A stretch of DNA of 64,000 nt from Brevibacterium sp. 239c (GTDB lineage Bacteria > Actinomycetota > Actinomycetes > Actinomycetales > Brevibacteriaceae): contig NZ_FXZH01000006.1 in NCBI RefSeq assembly GCF_900169365.1, positions 124,001-188,000 of the forward strand. Reading direction: 5' to 3'. Made by a program: the position numbers and the translations under genes. Of the stretch, positions 51,217-60,145 are shown piece by piece. How positions within the stretch are numbered: the stretch's first letter is position 1; each line of letters begins with the position of its first letter. A model generated the notes under the pieces. That model had not been told where the DNA came from and searched no databases. It saw only the letters and a program-made list of their open reading frames with translations.

Positions 51217-52287
51217 TTGAACGATGAATTGTCCCTAGCGGGGCTGCACCTCGGAAGACACCAGATCGATCTCGGTCGTCTCCGAGCAGGGACAATGCTC
51301 GGTCTCATGGGCAGCACGGACAGCACCACTGAGGTGGTGCTGTCCGTTGCTGCGCGCTCCGACGTCGCACCTCCACCGCAGTTCCCGACCGGTCTCCGGT
51401 CGGGGCGAACTCGTGTGCGCAGCTGGGTCAGAAAGTATCTTCGCGAAGCCAATGCCGGATCTGGGGAGGCGGCATTGGCTCAGGCGTACACGGAGTTCGG
51501 GGTCAAACCCGAAACACTGAAGTCCCGGCTCGGCGAACTCGATGCCAGTGAATATGCGAAACTCGGCTTGGCTGTGGCGTGGGCGAGCGGTTCGACATGG
51601 TTGACCTTCATCGACCCCTTCGCATCCGTCCCCGGCCATGTGCGTGCCGGCCTGCGCGGCCGCTTGGCCGATCTGGCCGCAGCACACGGCCGCGGGATCG
51701 TCTTCACCTCGAATACGCTGACCGATTTCACCGTCGCCGAGGCGGGGACGGCCAATATCGAAAAAGGTGAGCTCGTCGCGTTCGGCACTCTGGAACAGGT
51801 CGTCACGGAACCTCGGGGCTCCCTGCCGGCCGAACTCAGCGGTGTCAATGTCTATTCCGGGTTGGCGCGCAAGGGCTGGCTGTCGATCGGTCACTCCGCG
51901 GTCAAGGCGCGAACAGAACTCGACGGGAAGGTCTTCGTCACGCTGGGGTGGCGCAGTGCGCTCCTATCATTGGACGAACACGACCCGGCGTTCACCTCGG
52001 CGACGGTGTTCGAAGCCATTGTGATCGGACTCCGCGATCGCGGATCCTGCCTGCAGGCGAAACTCTCGCCGGTGGATACGGAGATGGGACTCGCCCTCGA
52101 CGTGGACCTGGCCGACCTGGCCGGGGTCTCCGGTAGCTCTGGTAGTTCCGGGGGTGGGGGTGGATTCGGAGTCCTGCACCCCAGCCTCGGCGAATCGATC
52201 GCCTCACTGCGCGCCAACGTCAAAATCGGCACCCACGTCTTCGTCGAGGTCGACACCTCGGCGCTGCACGCGTATTCGGTGGAATAA
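51217..52287 (+). CDS. Degenerate ABC-transporter ATPase-like protein with TOBE-like domain
   Basis: A 356-residue protein with the outline of a MalK/ModC-type ATPase but without its active site. Residues 25-42 (GTMLGLMGSTDSTTEVVL) replace Walker A, with no GKS/T. GELDASEYAKLGLAVAWA (106-123) sits where LSGGQ-x-R-x-ALARAL should be. WLTFIDPFAS (128-137) is a Walker B with Asp133 but Pro in place of the catalytic Glu. IVFTSNTL replaces the VTHD switch. ANIEKGELVAFGTLEQVVTEP closes the domain as in real ATPases. Residues 230-356 look TOBE-like. A TTG start at 51217, seven bases after the LPXTG stop, is likely. Probably a non-hydrolysing partner or regulator. Confidence 0.6.
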   Translation: MNDELSLAGLHLGRHQIDLGRLRAGTMLGLMGSTDSTTEVVLSVAARSDVAPPPQFPTGLRSGRTRVRSWVRKYLREANAGSGEAALAQAYTEFGVKPETLKSRLGELDASEYAKLGLAVAWASGSTWLTFIDPFASVPGHVRAGLRGRLADLAAAHGRGIVFTSNTLTDFTVAEAGTANIEKGELVAFGTLEQVVTEPRGSLPAELSGVNVYSGLARKGWLSIGHSAVKARTELDGKVFVTLGWRSALLSLDEHDPAFTSATVFEAIVIGLRDRGSCLQAKLSPVDTEMGLALDVDLADLAGVSGSSGSSGGGGGFGVLHPSLGESIASLRANVKIGTHVFVEVDTSALHAYSVE

Positions 52288-52396
52288 CCCCTGCCACTCC
52301 ACTGTCCCGTGTGTCCGCACTGCTCATGGCCTCAAGTTGCGGGCAATTGGCATTAAACTGAAATCCCCTCCATCCCCCACCGATTCAGGAGAAGCA

Positions 52397-53356
52397 ATGC
52401 GAACTTCGCGCAAACTTCTGATTTCGGCGCTTCTGGTCATCGTCCTCACTGTGGCCGCGGTTCCCCTCCTCAACCTCACCGTCTACACACCTGCCCGCGC
52501 CGCTGAAGCCTATATTTCGGCAATCGAGCATGCCGATGCCGAGCGCGCGTTCTCTTACCTCTCCTCCCCCACCCCGTCATCGACTCTGGCACTCAATCAT
52601 GATGTGCTCTCTGCCGCTCCCGACCTGCCGCGCGATGCCGAGGCGAAGACGGTCTCGATAGACGACGACCATGCGAAGGTCTCACTGAGCTATGTGCTGT
52701 CCTCGCAGACGCAGACCGTGGACCTGTCCATGGTGAAATTGCCGGCGGCTGCCGGGCTCTTCGACAGGTGGGTCATCGAGCAGAAGAAGTGGCCGACCCT
52801 TGATCTGCAGGTCGAAGGCTCGTCGACTGCCACTGTCAACGGGTACGGAGTCGCCGCCGGAACGGTCCCCGTGCTGTTCCCAGCGACCTACCTCGTCGGC
52901 TTCGATGCGACCTATCTCAAGTCGAAGCCCGAACGCGCCGAGGTGATCGCACCGACCGACACCGCCCAGATCGCGCTGTCGCCCGAGCCCACTGCGAAGC
53001 TGGAGCAGGCTGTCGACAAACAGGTCAGCGAGCATCTGCACAAGTGTGTGAAGGCGAAGACTCTGTACCCCTCGGACTGTGTGTTCGGCTACGACACGGA
53101 CAACGAGATCCTCGGTGATGTGAAGTGGTCGCTGGTACGTGAACCCCGGGTCAGCCTGGCCGCCTCGGGCAATGACCTCGAGCTCACTCCCTCAACGGTG
53201 GAGGTGCGCATCCAGGGGCGCTACCGCGACATCGTCACAGCGGCCGAGCATGACTTCGACGAAACCCTCTCCTTCGTCATGGGAGGCTCTGTCATCGTCA
53301 AGTCCTCACAGGTCCGCTTCGATCCGCGCCGCCTCGGCGACGTCACCGTGAAGTAG
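52397..53356 (+). CDS. Membrane-anchored extracellular protein, unknown function
   Basis: A 319-residue protein with one N-terminal membrane helix or uncleaved signal (KLLISALLVIVLTVAAVPLLNLTVYTP) and an extracytoplasmic part. AEAYISAIEHADAERAFSYL looks like the start of an NTF2/DUF4878-type domain. The rest is beta-rich with one Cys pair (HKCVKAKTLYPSDCVFGYD). AGGAGAAG precedes ATG 52397; the longer open frame lies in the previous gene. It follows the ABC-ATPase-like gene by 109 bases. No firm function. Confidence 0.65.
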   Translation: MRTSRKLLISALLVIVLTVAAVPLLNLTVYTPARAAEAYISAIEHADAERAFSYLSSPTPSSTLALNHDVLSAAPDLPRDAEAKTVSIDDDHAKVSLSYVLSSQTQTVDLSMVKLPAAAGLFDRWVIEQKKWPTLDLQVEGSSTATVNGYGVAAGTVPVLFPATYLVGFDATYLKSKPERAEVIAPTDTAQIALSPEPTAKLEQAVDKQVSEHLHKCVKAKTLYPSDCVFGYDTDNEILGDVKWSLVREPRVSLAASGNDLELTPSTVEVRIQGRYRDIVTAAEHDFDETLSFVMGGSVIVKSSQVRFDPRRLGDVTVK

Positions 53357-53365
53357 CGGCGAGTC

Positions 53366-55384
53366 TCAGGCTCCGCGGAGGTCGAGGGTGAGTTCAGCGG
53401 GGGCGGAGGCGACGAGGTCGACTGGAATGCCCCAGTCCTGCTGGTAGAGATGGCATGCCGCGTGCAATGGAATCTCTCCGCCTGGTTCGCCGTCGCAGGC
53501 GGCAGCGCGTGCGGTCACGTGCAGGACCCCTGATGCAAGTTCAGGGTTGATGACGATGTCGCGCTTGAGACCTTCAGCTCCTCCGTCGCCGGAGACGATG
53601 AGCTCTGGAGGTGTCGACGAAACCTGCAGATACGTAGGATCACCCCACCGGTCATCAAGCTTCTGACCTGCTGGAACAGTGAAGCTCACGGTCACGGACA
53701 CTGGGCCCGACGCGATCTCGGTCGAAGGGCGATTGCTGGTGAGCGCACCCTCGTCGACGCGCTGAGCATCCTTGGGCAGCTTCACTCTCGTCAGGGCGTG
53801 TGAGGCGGACTCGACGATGAGGAGTTCGGCTTCAGCGGCTTCGGTGCCGTCGGTCGATTCGGCGGCTGAGGCGGCTGAGGCGGCTGAGGCGGCTTCGAGG
53901 ACGAAGATGTCGGAAGGTTCGCGCAGGCCACGGGCCAGGGTCGAGACCTCGTTCGTGGTGAAGTCGTAGCGGCGGATCGCCCCGTTGTAGGTGTCGGCGA
54001 TCGCAATCGAACCATCAGGCAGTCTCCGCACCCCAAGGGGATGCTGCAGCCTGGCTTCGGCTGCGGGTCCGTCGCGGAATCCGAAGTCGAAGAGTCCCTC
54101 GCCGATGAGCGTGGACACGGATCCGGTGTTCGGGTCGAGGCGGCGGATCGCAGACGTCTCAGAGTCGGCGATGAACACATCACCGTCGGAGCTGAGGTCA
54201 AGGCCCGATGTCTGCGCGAACCACGCGTTCTCAGAGTCGCCGTCGGCCAGGCCTTCGTTCATGGTGCCCGAGAGCAGGCGGATCGACCCGGCTTCGGGGT
54301 CGAACGACCAGATAGTGTGGTTGCCTGCCATCGCCACAACCACCTCGGCGGTGGAAGGGACGAAGAGGACATCCCACGGCGAGGAGAGCTTCACGTCGAG
54401 AGCGGGACCGTCGTAGCGGCCGAGTTCACCGTAGGTGCCGACCACGTTGTCGATCGCGCCGACCATATGCTGCGCACCGGTGCCGGCGATCGTCGTCACG
54501 GTTTCGGTCTCGAGGTTGATGCCGCGCAGCGTGTGATTGACGGTGTCGGCGACGACGAGGTGATAGCCGGCCTTCGCCGCCACATCATCGGGGAGGACGG
54601 TGATGCCGCCGGGTTCGCTGAAACTCGCCGAGGTGAGATCGCCGTCGTCCGCTCCGCGTTCACCGGTGCCGATGCGGCGGATGATTGTCTGTCCGCTGGA
54701 ATCGTATTCGACGAGGCTGTGGTGTCCCGAATCGGCGACGAGCAGGTTGCCTGAGGGCAGTGCGGTGACTTTCCCGGGGTAGAACAACTCGGTCTCCGGC
54801 GCAGGTGGCGGCACGTATGGTCCGTCGCCGGAGTGCAGTGTGCCCTTCGCCGAGTGCTCTTCGATGAGCCCCTCGATGATCTCACCGAGCCCTGCGCCGT
54901 GGCCTTCACCCGACAGGGTCGCAACCAGGTAGCCCTCGGGGTCGATGACGGCCAATGTGGGCCAGGCCCGGGCGGTGTAGGCCTGCCAGGTAACGAGGTC
55001 CGGGTCGTCGAGGACGAGGTGTTCGACCTGGTAGCGCTCGACGGCCTGATCGACGGCCTCGACTGTGCGCTCGAACTCGAACTTCGGGGAGTGGACGCCG
55101 ACGATGACGAGTTCCTGTGCGTACTTCTCCTCGAGCGGGCGCAGCTCGTCCAGCACGTGCAGACAGTTGATGCAGCAGAAGGTCCAGAAATCGAGCAGGA
55201 TCACCTTGCCGCGCAAGTCGGCCAGGCTCAGCTCCTTGCCTCCGGAATTCATCCATCGGCGGCCGATGAGTTCAGGTGCGCGCACCTTGACGACGTGGGG
55301 CACGGCGGACTTCGACACGGTGGACGATGATGCAGCGGAGGGATCTCCCGCCGAGGCTGCGGTTTCCTGCGGACTGTTAGTCAT
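53366..55384 (-). CDS. Thioredoxin-fold/NHL-repeat protein (NHLRC2-like)
   Basis: A 672-residue protein. Residues 30-180 are a TlpA/AhpC-like thioredoxin domain with Cys71 and Cys74 in WTFCCINC. Residues 200-490 form a six-blade NHL beta-propeller (repeated LPSGNLLVADSGHHSLVEYD-like strands). A C-terminal beta domain (about 560-672) completes the NHLRC2 architecture. No signal peptide is seen, so it is probably cytoplasmic; redox or scaffold functions are proposed for the family. An Ala/Ser-rich hinge (AASAASAASAAE) joins propeller and C-domain. It is convergent with the membrane-anchored protein gene, nine bases apart. Confidence 0.87.
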   Translation of the reverse strand: MTNSPQETAASAGDPSAASSSTVSKSAVPHVVKVRAPELIGRRWMNSGGKELSLADLRGKVILLDFWTFCCINCLHVLDELRPLEEKYAQELVIVGVHSPKFEFERTVEAVDQAVERYQVEHLVLDDPDLVTWQAYTARAWPTLAVIDPEGYLVATLSGEGHGAGLGEIIEGLIEEHSAKGTLHSGDGPYVPPPAPETELFYPGKVTALPSGNLLVADSGHHSLVEYDSSGQTIIRRIGTGERGADDGDLTSASFSEPGGITVLPDDVAAKAGYHLVVADTVNHTLRGINLETETVTTIAGTGAQHMVGAIDNVVGTYGELGRYDGPALDVKLSSPWDVLFVPSTAEVVVAMAGNHTIWSFDPEAGSIRLLSGTMNEGLADGDSENAWFAQTSGLDLSSDGDVFIADSETSAIRRLDPNTGSVSTLIGEGLFDFGFRDGPAAEARLQHPLGVRRLPDGSIAIADTYNGAIRRYDFTTNEVSTLARGLREPSDIFVLEAASAASAASAAESTDGTEAAEAELLIVESASHALTRVKLPKDAQRVDEGALTSNRPSTEIASGPVSVTVSFTVPAGQKLDDRWGDPTYLQVSSTPPELIVSGDGGAEGLKRDIVINPELASGVLHVTARAAACDGEPGGEIPLHAACHLYQQDWGIPVDLVASAPAELTLDLRGA
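53862..53897. repeat. 9-bp tandem repeat inside the NHL gene
   Basis: GCGGCTGAG is repeated three times (53862, 53871, 53880) and a fourth unit, GCGGCTTCG, differs at its end. It encodes the Ala-Ser-Ala hinge and can change length by slippage without a frameshift. Confidence 0.85.
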
Positions 55385-55546
55385 GCCTCCATCTTCACAG
55401 ATTCACCGCCGAGGCGGGAGTCCGGGTGTCATCATGTGACCTTCCGTCGCGGCCCGGGATGGCGCGCCTCCGCGCTTTGTGGGTTCCGCGGGGCTCCGCA
55501 CGTTTCAAACCGGAGCTTCGCACACCTCGGGTCTGGGCTTCGCACG

Positions 55547-56359
55547 TCACACGGGGATGAGGATCGGGGTGTCGATTCCTTCGGCTTTCAGCCTGCGCAC
55601 GCGCTGGCCGTAGACTTCCTCGACGAGTTCCTCGCTCAACGCCTCTTCCGGTACTCCATCGGCGACGAGTTCTCCATTGCCGAAGACGAGCACTCGGTCC
55701 GCATATCTCAGAGCGAGATTGAGGTCGTGGAGGACCACGATGATGGCCGCTCCCTCATCTCGCAGATTCCTGACCGATCGCAGCAGGGTCTCCTGGTGTT
55801 TGAGATCGAGGGCCGCGGTGGGTTCGTCGAGGAAGATGACGGGCGTCGTCTGCACTCTCGTCCGGGCATAGGAGACACGAGCGGCCTCGCCACCGGACAG
55901 CGTCGTGATATCCCGGGTTTCGAAACCGGCGAGATCAGAGTCCTCGATCGCCTCGGCGACCAGCTCCTCGTCGCGCACAGGGTCGACGCCCCAGGGCAGA
56001 CGCCCCATATGCACGGCTTCTCTCACACTGAACGAGAAGTTCGAACTGTTGTGCTGGAGCATGACCGATCGCTTCCTCGCCAGGGGTCCTGGCTTCCACG
56101 AACGAACGTCGATGCCCGAGATCTCCACCCTGCCCTGCGTCGGCGCGACATCTCCGGCCAGCAGGGACAGCATCGTTGATTTTCCAGCACCGTTGGGCCC
56201 GACGAGAGCCACGACTTCCCCGGCCCGCAGGCTGAACGAGATTCCGGAGACGAGCTCACGACCGTCGACGGCAAAGGTCACATCCTCTGTTCGGATGACA
56301 ACCTCGGCGGTGGGGTCCTCTGCTTCCTTCATCACTTCTCTCATCATATTCGTCACCAT
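55547..56359 (-). CDS. hmuV: Heme/siderophore ABC transporter ATPase
   Basis: A 270-residue ATPase of the HmuV/FecE group. Walker A is GPNGAGKST, the signature LSGGEAARV, Walker B TPVIFLDEPTAALD and the H-loop VVLHDLN. The C-terminal ending (LKAEGIDTPILIPV) resembles HmuV proteins, which end in a Pro-rich 'p.vlP' segment. Its start overlaps the permease gene by seven bases. It powers import through the FecCD-type permease. Confidence 0.85.
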   Translation of the reverse strand: MVTNMMREVMKEAEDPTAEVVIRTEDVTFAVDGRELVSGISFSLRAGEVVALVGPNGAGKSTMLSLLAGDVAPTQGRVEISGIDVRSWKPGPLARKRSVMLQHNSSNFSFSVREAVHMGRLPWGVDPVRDEELVAEAIEDSDLAGFETRDITTLSGGEAARVSYARTRVQTTPVIFLDEPTAALDLKHQETLLRSVRNLRDEGAAIIVVLHDLNLALRYADRVLVFGNGELVADGVPEEALSEELVEEVYGQRVRRLKAEGIDTPILIPV

Positions 56360-57501
56360 GAGCTTTTCCGCATTCGCACGACCAGGAACAGGAAGAAGGG
56401 CGCACCGACGGCCGCGGTGAAGAGTCCGATGGGCACCTCGGCCGGCGGGGCCACAACGCGGGAAGCGCAGTCGGCGGCGACGATGAGGATCGATCCGACG
56501 ATCGCCGAGATCGGGAGCAGTCCTCGGTGGCCGGGGCCGACGATGATGCGCACGATGTGCGGAACGACGAGCCCGACGAAGCCGATAGCACCGGCGAAGG
56601 CGACCGCCGCACCCGTGAGCAGTGCGGTCGCGACGATGATGACGAGGCGGCTCCGTTTGACGTTGAGACCCAGGTGCTGGGCTTCGCGTTCCCCAAGTGT
56701 GAGCACGTCGAGAGCGCGTGTGCTGATGAGCAGAATGGCCAACCCGATGACGAAGATCGGCACGGTCGCCGCTATCTGCGCCCAGGTGACCTTGCTCAGC
56801 GAGCCCATCTGCCAGAACGTCAGCGTCTGCAGCTGCGCATCATCGGCGATGAACGTGAAGAAGCCGGTCAGCGCCTGGCATCCGGACCCCACGGCGATAC
56901 CGACGAGCAGCATGCGCGAGGTTCCGGTGTTGCGACCGGGCCGAGCGAGGACGTAGATCAGGCCGGTGACCGCGAGACCGGCGAGGAAGGCGCCGAGAGG
57001 CAGCAGCCAGGTGATGGAGCTGCCGGCGAGCACGATGACGCCGACCGCGCCCGCCGAGGCTCCGCCGCTGACCCCGATGATGCCGGGGTCGGCGAGCGGG
57101 TTGTTGAATAGGCTCTGCAGAGCGGCACCGGAGATCGCCAGCGCCGCACCGACCAAGACGCCCATGAGCACGCGGGGGACGCGCAGCTGCCACACGACCG
57201 AGACGTCGCGCTGGCTGAGGTCCCCACCGTCGACGAGTCCCAGCTGGGCGAACACGATCCGGGCGACGTCGCCGAGCGGTATGCGCAGCGGACCGACCGA
57301 CGCCGAGATGGTCATGAGCAGAGCCAGAACGGCCAGGCCGATGACCACACAGGTCAGAAGCGGCAGCCGTCGCACATCATGACGCCTCTCCGACTTCTTG
57401 TCTGCGCGCCTCTCGGCTTTCTGGTCTGTGCGCTGACCGGGTTCAGCAGTGCCACGATGATCCTTCGTGACACTGCTGTGCTCGGAGACTGACCGAGTCA
57501 C
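56353..57501 (-). CDS. hmuU: FecCD-family heme/siderophore permease
   Basis: A 382-residue permease with about ten helices. A basic, Glu/Lys/Arg-rich cytoplasmic N-terminus of 45 residues is longer than usual. ASVGPLRIPLGDVARIV, LRVPRVLMGVLVGAALAISGAALQSLFNNPLADPGIIGVSGG and GAIGFVGLVVPHIVR are family signatures; the last contacts the ATPase. It overlaps hmuT by four bases and hmuV by seven. Confidence 0.9.
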   Translation of the reverse strand: MTRSVSEHSSVTKDHRGTAEPGQRTDQKAERRADKKSERRHDVRRLPLLTCVVIGLAVLALLMTISASVGPLRIPLGDVARIVFAQLGLVDGGDLSQRDVSVVWQLRVPRVLMGVLVGAALAISGAALQSLFNNPLADPGIIGVSGGASAGAVGVIVLAGSSITWLLPLGAFLAGLAVTGLIYVLARPGRNTGTSRMLLVGIAVGSGCQALTGFFTFIADDAQLQTLTFWQMGSLSKVTWAQIAATVPIFVIGLAILLISTRALDVLTLGEREAQHLGLNVKRSRLVIIVATALLTGAAVAFAGAIGFVGLVVPHIVRIIVGPGHRGLLPISAIVGSILIVAADCASRVVAPPAEVPIGLFTAAVGAPFFLFLVVRMRKSSW

Positions 57502-58529
57502 GGAAGCTTCGCGACGGCCTTGGCGAGAGCCTGGGCTCCGACGCCGATTTCGGGGCTGGAATACTTCAGCTGGGCATCGGGCATGACGAAGATCGCGGAG
57601 TTCTCTCCGGCAGGGGTCTGCTGGAGCGTCGGGAATGCCTCCCAGAGACCCTCCTCACCGCCCCACTTCTCGTAGTCGGATTCGGCCATGACGATGACGT
57701 CGAGCGCAGAGGAGACGATTCCCTCGTTGCTGAATTCGCGGGAGTATCCGCGCAGCTTCGACTCCGACCCGACGCTCGTGTAGCCGAGGGTCTCGATCAT
57801 CTCATTGCCCGGCGTTCCGGTGCCCGCCACTGCGTTCTGCCCTCCTGCACCATTGGCCGTGACCTCGATGACGGACAGATCCTGCTTATCGGATTCCCTG
57901 GCCATCGTGGCGGCATCGGCAAGCTGGTCGTCAACGAGTTCGGCCAGTTCCTCACCGGCGTCTTCGGCTCCCACATAGGAAGCAACGGCCTTGAGCTTGT
58001 CTCCCTGCGACTGCTGATCATCCATGACGACAGCTTCGGTGCCGGCGTCACGGAACTGCTCGGCGACCGAGCCATGACGCTTGGTGTTGTCGCCGATGAA
58101 GAGGGTACCGTTCATCGCGAGCAGTCCCTCGACTCCCGTTTCCTTCGTGAATTCGAAGTGCTCCGGCGCCCCAAGCCCCTCCGGGGACGTCGAGTTCTCG
58201 GGTGCGGCGGCGATGTTGTCCTTGAGGCCGAGCGCTCCGAGAGTGGAGGCGACCCCGTCCCCGGCGACGATGATCTTGTCGATGTCCTTGACCTCGACCT
58301 CGGTGTCCGTGCCGTCCTTGACCTTCGCCGGCAGCTTCGGCTCCGCCTCGATCGAGGAGAAGTCGCTTGTTCCCCCGACCTTTTCCCAGCCTTCCGGAAG
58401 GGGGACAGAGAGGTCTGAGCCCGAATCCGCCTCGTCGGAGGTGTCATTCGTGGCTCCGGAGCTGGCCCCTCCACAGCCGGCGAGTGCGAGGGCACAAGCG
58501 GCACCGATGATCGTCAAGCTCTTTTTCAT
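57498..58529 (-). CDS. hmuT: Heme/siderophore-binding lipoprotein
   Basis: A 343-residue class III binding lipoprotein (lipobox ALAGC). A Ser/Thr/Asp-rich linker precedes two lobes: KIIVAGDGVASTLGALGLKDNI starts the first, GLLAMNGTLFIGDN continues it, and the second includes YTSVGSESKLRGYSREFSNEG and YEKWGGEEGLWEAF. The order hmuT-U-V and the HmuV-like ATPase favour heme, but ferric siderophores are possible because an esterase gene is divergent. AAGGAAAG precedes the ATG at 58529. An in-frame extension upstream of it is not supported. Confidence 0.8.
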   Translation of the reverse strand: MKKSLTIIGAACALALAGCGGASSGATNDTSDEADSGSDLSVPLPEGWEKVGGTSDFSSIEAEPKLPAKVKDGTDTEVEVKDIDKIIVAGDGVASTLGALGLKDNIAAAPENSTSPEGLGAPEHFEFTKETGVEGLLAMNGTLFIGDNTKRHGSVAEQFRDAGTEAVVMDDQQSQGDKLKAVASYVGAEDAGEELAELVDDQLADAATMARESDKQDLSVIEVTANGAGGQNAVAGTGTPGNEMIETLGYTSVGSESKLRGYSREFSNEGIVSSALDVIVMAESDYEKWGGEEGLWEAFPTLQQTPAGENSAIFVMPDAQLKYSSPEIGVGAQALAKAVAKLP

Positions 58530-58861
58530 TGCTTTCCTTGGTACAGCCGCGATCTCTTCCGAGATCCCGGGCGACGTTGTCGTGGTTCCGTTCAGGGTGA
58601 AGCCATTCAGGGTGCTCGTGGGTCTGCCAGCCATCGCGATGGAGCGGTGCAGAGAACTCGACCGGCGACTGAGTCCACCCAGCACGTCAAGAATCCGATG
58701 AGCTTCTATGTCGGTAAGCCTAACCTAATCCCTTAGACTAGCAATGCTGTCAGCAGTCCTGTCCAGCGCGGAACCTCGAGGTCCGCAATGCGATACTCAC
58801 CCGGCTGCTCGGACGATACCGTCCACACCTGCCCAGAAGGACCATCTGCAAGGATTCATTC
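58530..58861. promoter_or_regulatory. 332-bp divergent region between heme-uptake and esterase genes
   Basis: Contains the DtxR-like box (58710-58728) roughly midway, so one repressor could control both directions. The hmuT leader would be about 180 bases. CAAGGA lies before the esterase GTG. No small gene or structured RNA could be supported. Confidence 0.5.
58710..58728 (-). promoter_or_regulatory. DtxR/IdeR-type iron box
   Basis: The minus strand reads TTAGGTTAGGCTTACCGAC, matching 16 of 19 positions of the actinobacterial DtxR consensus TTAGGTTAGGCTAACCTAA. It should repress the heme-uptake operon, and perhaps the divergent esterase gene, when iron is plentiful. Confidence 0.85.
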
Positions 58862-60145
58862 GTGCGCTTCACAGACATTCAGGCCGCCTATTTTGGGGCC
58901 GACACCGGGATCGCCAGCGCTTCTGCCGACAGCGAGGAGCGATTCTGGAATGACGTCGCCACGCTCGGCACCCCCATAGTCAACCCGTGTGAGACCGACG
59001 AAGATATGCGGGATATCACATTCCTCTACCGCGTCACCGACCCCGAGATCCGCAGTGTGAGACTCGTGGCCAATCGGGTAACCGACAAACACCGTCAGGC
59101 ACTGGGCATCATGAGCCGCGTGCCCGGCATGGGAATCTGGGGCGTGACCCTGACCTTGCCCGCCGATCTCCGCTGTTCCTACGGTTTCAGCCCCTCGACC
59201 TCGGACATGCCAGAGCCGATGGGCACGGGGCGGAATGTCGGGCCGTCGGTATTCGTCGATGGATTCAACGCCGATGCGCCCCTGCGCAGGCCGAACGTGT
59301 CCGAGCCCACCGTCGGGACCTCCGTGTTCTCCGGGCCCCTGGCACCCGATCACAGCATGTGGTCCTCCGCCGAGGCGGCCCCCGGATTCGTAACTACTTC
59401 CGTTCGCGAGATCGGTGGGATCACCTGCCCGGTGCACGTCTATACGCCCGACACGAAGCGGCCGGAGGGTCTGCTCGTCCTCTTCGACGGCGACGACTGG
59501 TTCGAAGGGCTCGATGTGGCCCGCGCCTGCGAAGCGGCCGGTCTGCCGCCGATCGTGATCATCGGCATCGGCGCCCGAAGCCGCGCGCTGCGGGTCGGCG
59601 CTCTTGGAGGCAACCGGGAGTTCCTCAAGCAGGTGACAGATGAGCTGCTGCCACAGATCGAGGACGATCTGGGGCAGCAGGGCTATGCGCTGCCCGACCG
59701 CTCGCAGCGGATCGTTGGAGGTCAGAGCCTGGGCGGGCTGTCGGCCCTGCTCATGGCACTCGACTCCCCCACAGCTGTCGGTGCAGTCCTCGCACATTCA
59801 TCGTCGCTCTGGTGGCATCCGGGAGGCGAGGCAAGCCCGGCCGATCTCGACCGACTCAACACCGACACCTGGCTGACGTGCCAGTTCTCAGAGGCGAAGC
59901 GCCCCGAGGTGGAGTTCCACCTCGCCGTAGGCAGCCGAGAGGACCTCATGATCGATCACACGCGCCGACTCGCTGAGGTGCTCAGCAATAAGGGGTGCGA
60001 GACGTCGCTGTCTGTCTATCAGGGCGGTCACGACTTTGCCTGTTGGCGCGGGGCGCTCATCGACGGCTTGCGAGCCCACTTCCGCCAGAAGGCGCAGAGT
60101 CCCAGCGGTAGTGACGGCCGTGCCTTGAAGCCGCGTCAGGATTAG
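58862..60145 (+). CDS. fes: Enterochelin esterase (Fes)-family siderophore hydrolase
   Basis: A 427-residue two-domain esterase. The N-terminal domain (TFLYRVTDPEIRSVRLVANRVTD... GVTLTLPADLRCSYGF) is the Fes-type beta domain. The C-terminal alpha/beta-hydrolase has the nucleophile in IVGGQSLGGLSAL, the acid near GSREDLMID and the His in YQGGHDFACW. It would open imported ferric catecholate-type siderophores in the cytoplasm to free iron. The start is GTG behind CAAGGA. Its last four bases overlap the convergent yggS gene. Confidence 0.87.
   Translation: MRFTDIQAAYFGADTGIASASADSEERFWNDVATLGTPIVNPCETDEDMRDITFLYRVTDPEIRSVRLVANRVTDKHRQALGIMSRVPGMGIWGVTLTLPADLRCSYGFSPSTSDMPEPMGTGRNVGPSVFVDGFNADAPLRRPNVSEPTVGTSVFSGPLAPDHSMWSSAEAAPGFVTTSVREIGGITCPVHVYTPDTKRPEGLLVLFDGDDWFEGLDVARACEAAGLPPIVIIGIGARSRALRVGALGGNREFLKQVTDELLPQIEDDLGQQGYALPDRSQRIVGGQSLGGLSALLMALDSPTAVGAVLAHSSSLWWHPGGEASPADLDRLNTDTWLTCQFSEAKRPEVEFHLAVGSREDLMIDHTRRLAEVLSNKGCETSLSVYQGGHDFACWRGALIDGLRAHFRQKAQSPSGSDGRALKPRQD

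Noticed and set aside
55400-55412. Recurrent CGCCGAGGCG sequence scattered across the window, considered as a genome-architecture motif
   Set aside because: Most copies fall in coding sequence, where they encode Ala-Glu-Ala with preferred codons. Without a count against expectation it is best explained by codon bias.
58530-58685. An N-terminal extension of the HmuT-like protein
   Set aside because: The lipoprotein signal peptide begins at the ATG at 58529, preceded by AAGGAAAG; an extension would bury the lipobox in the middle of the protein.
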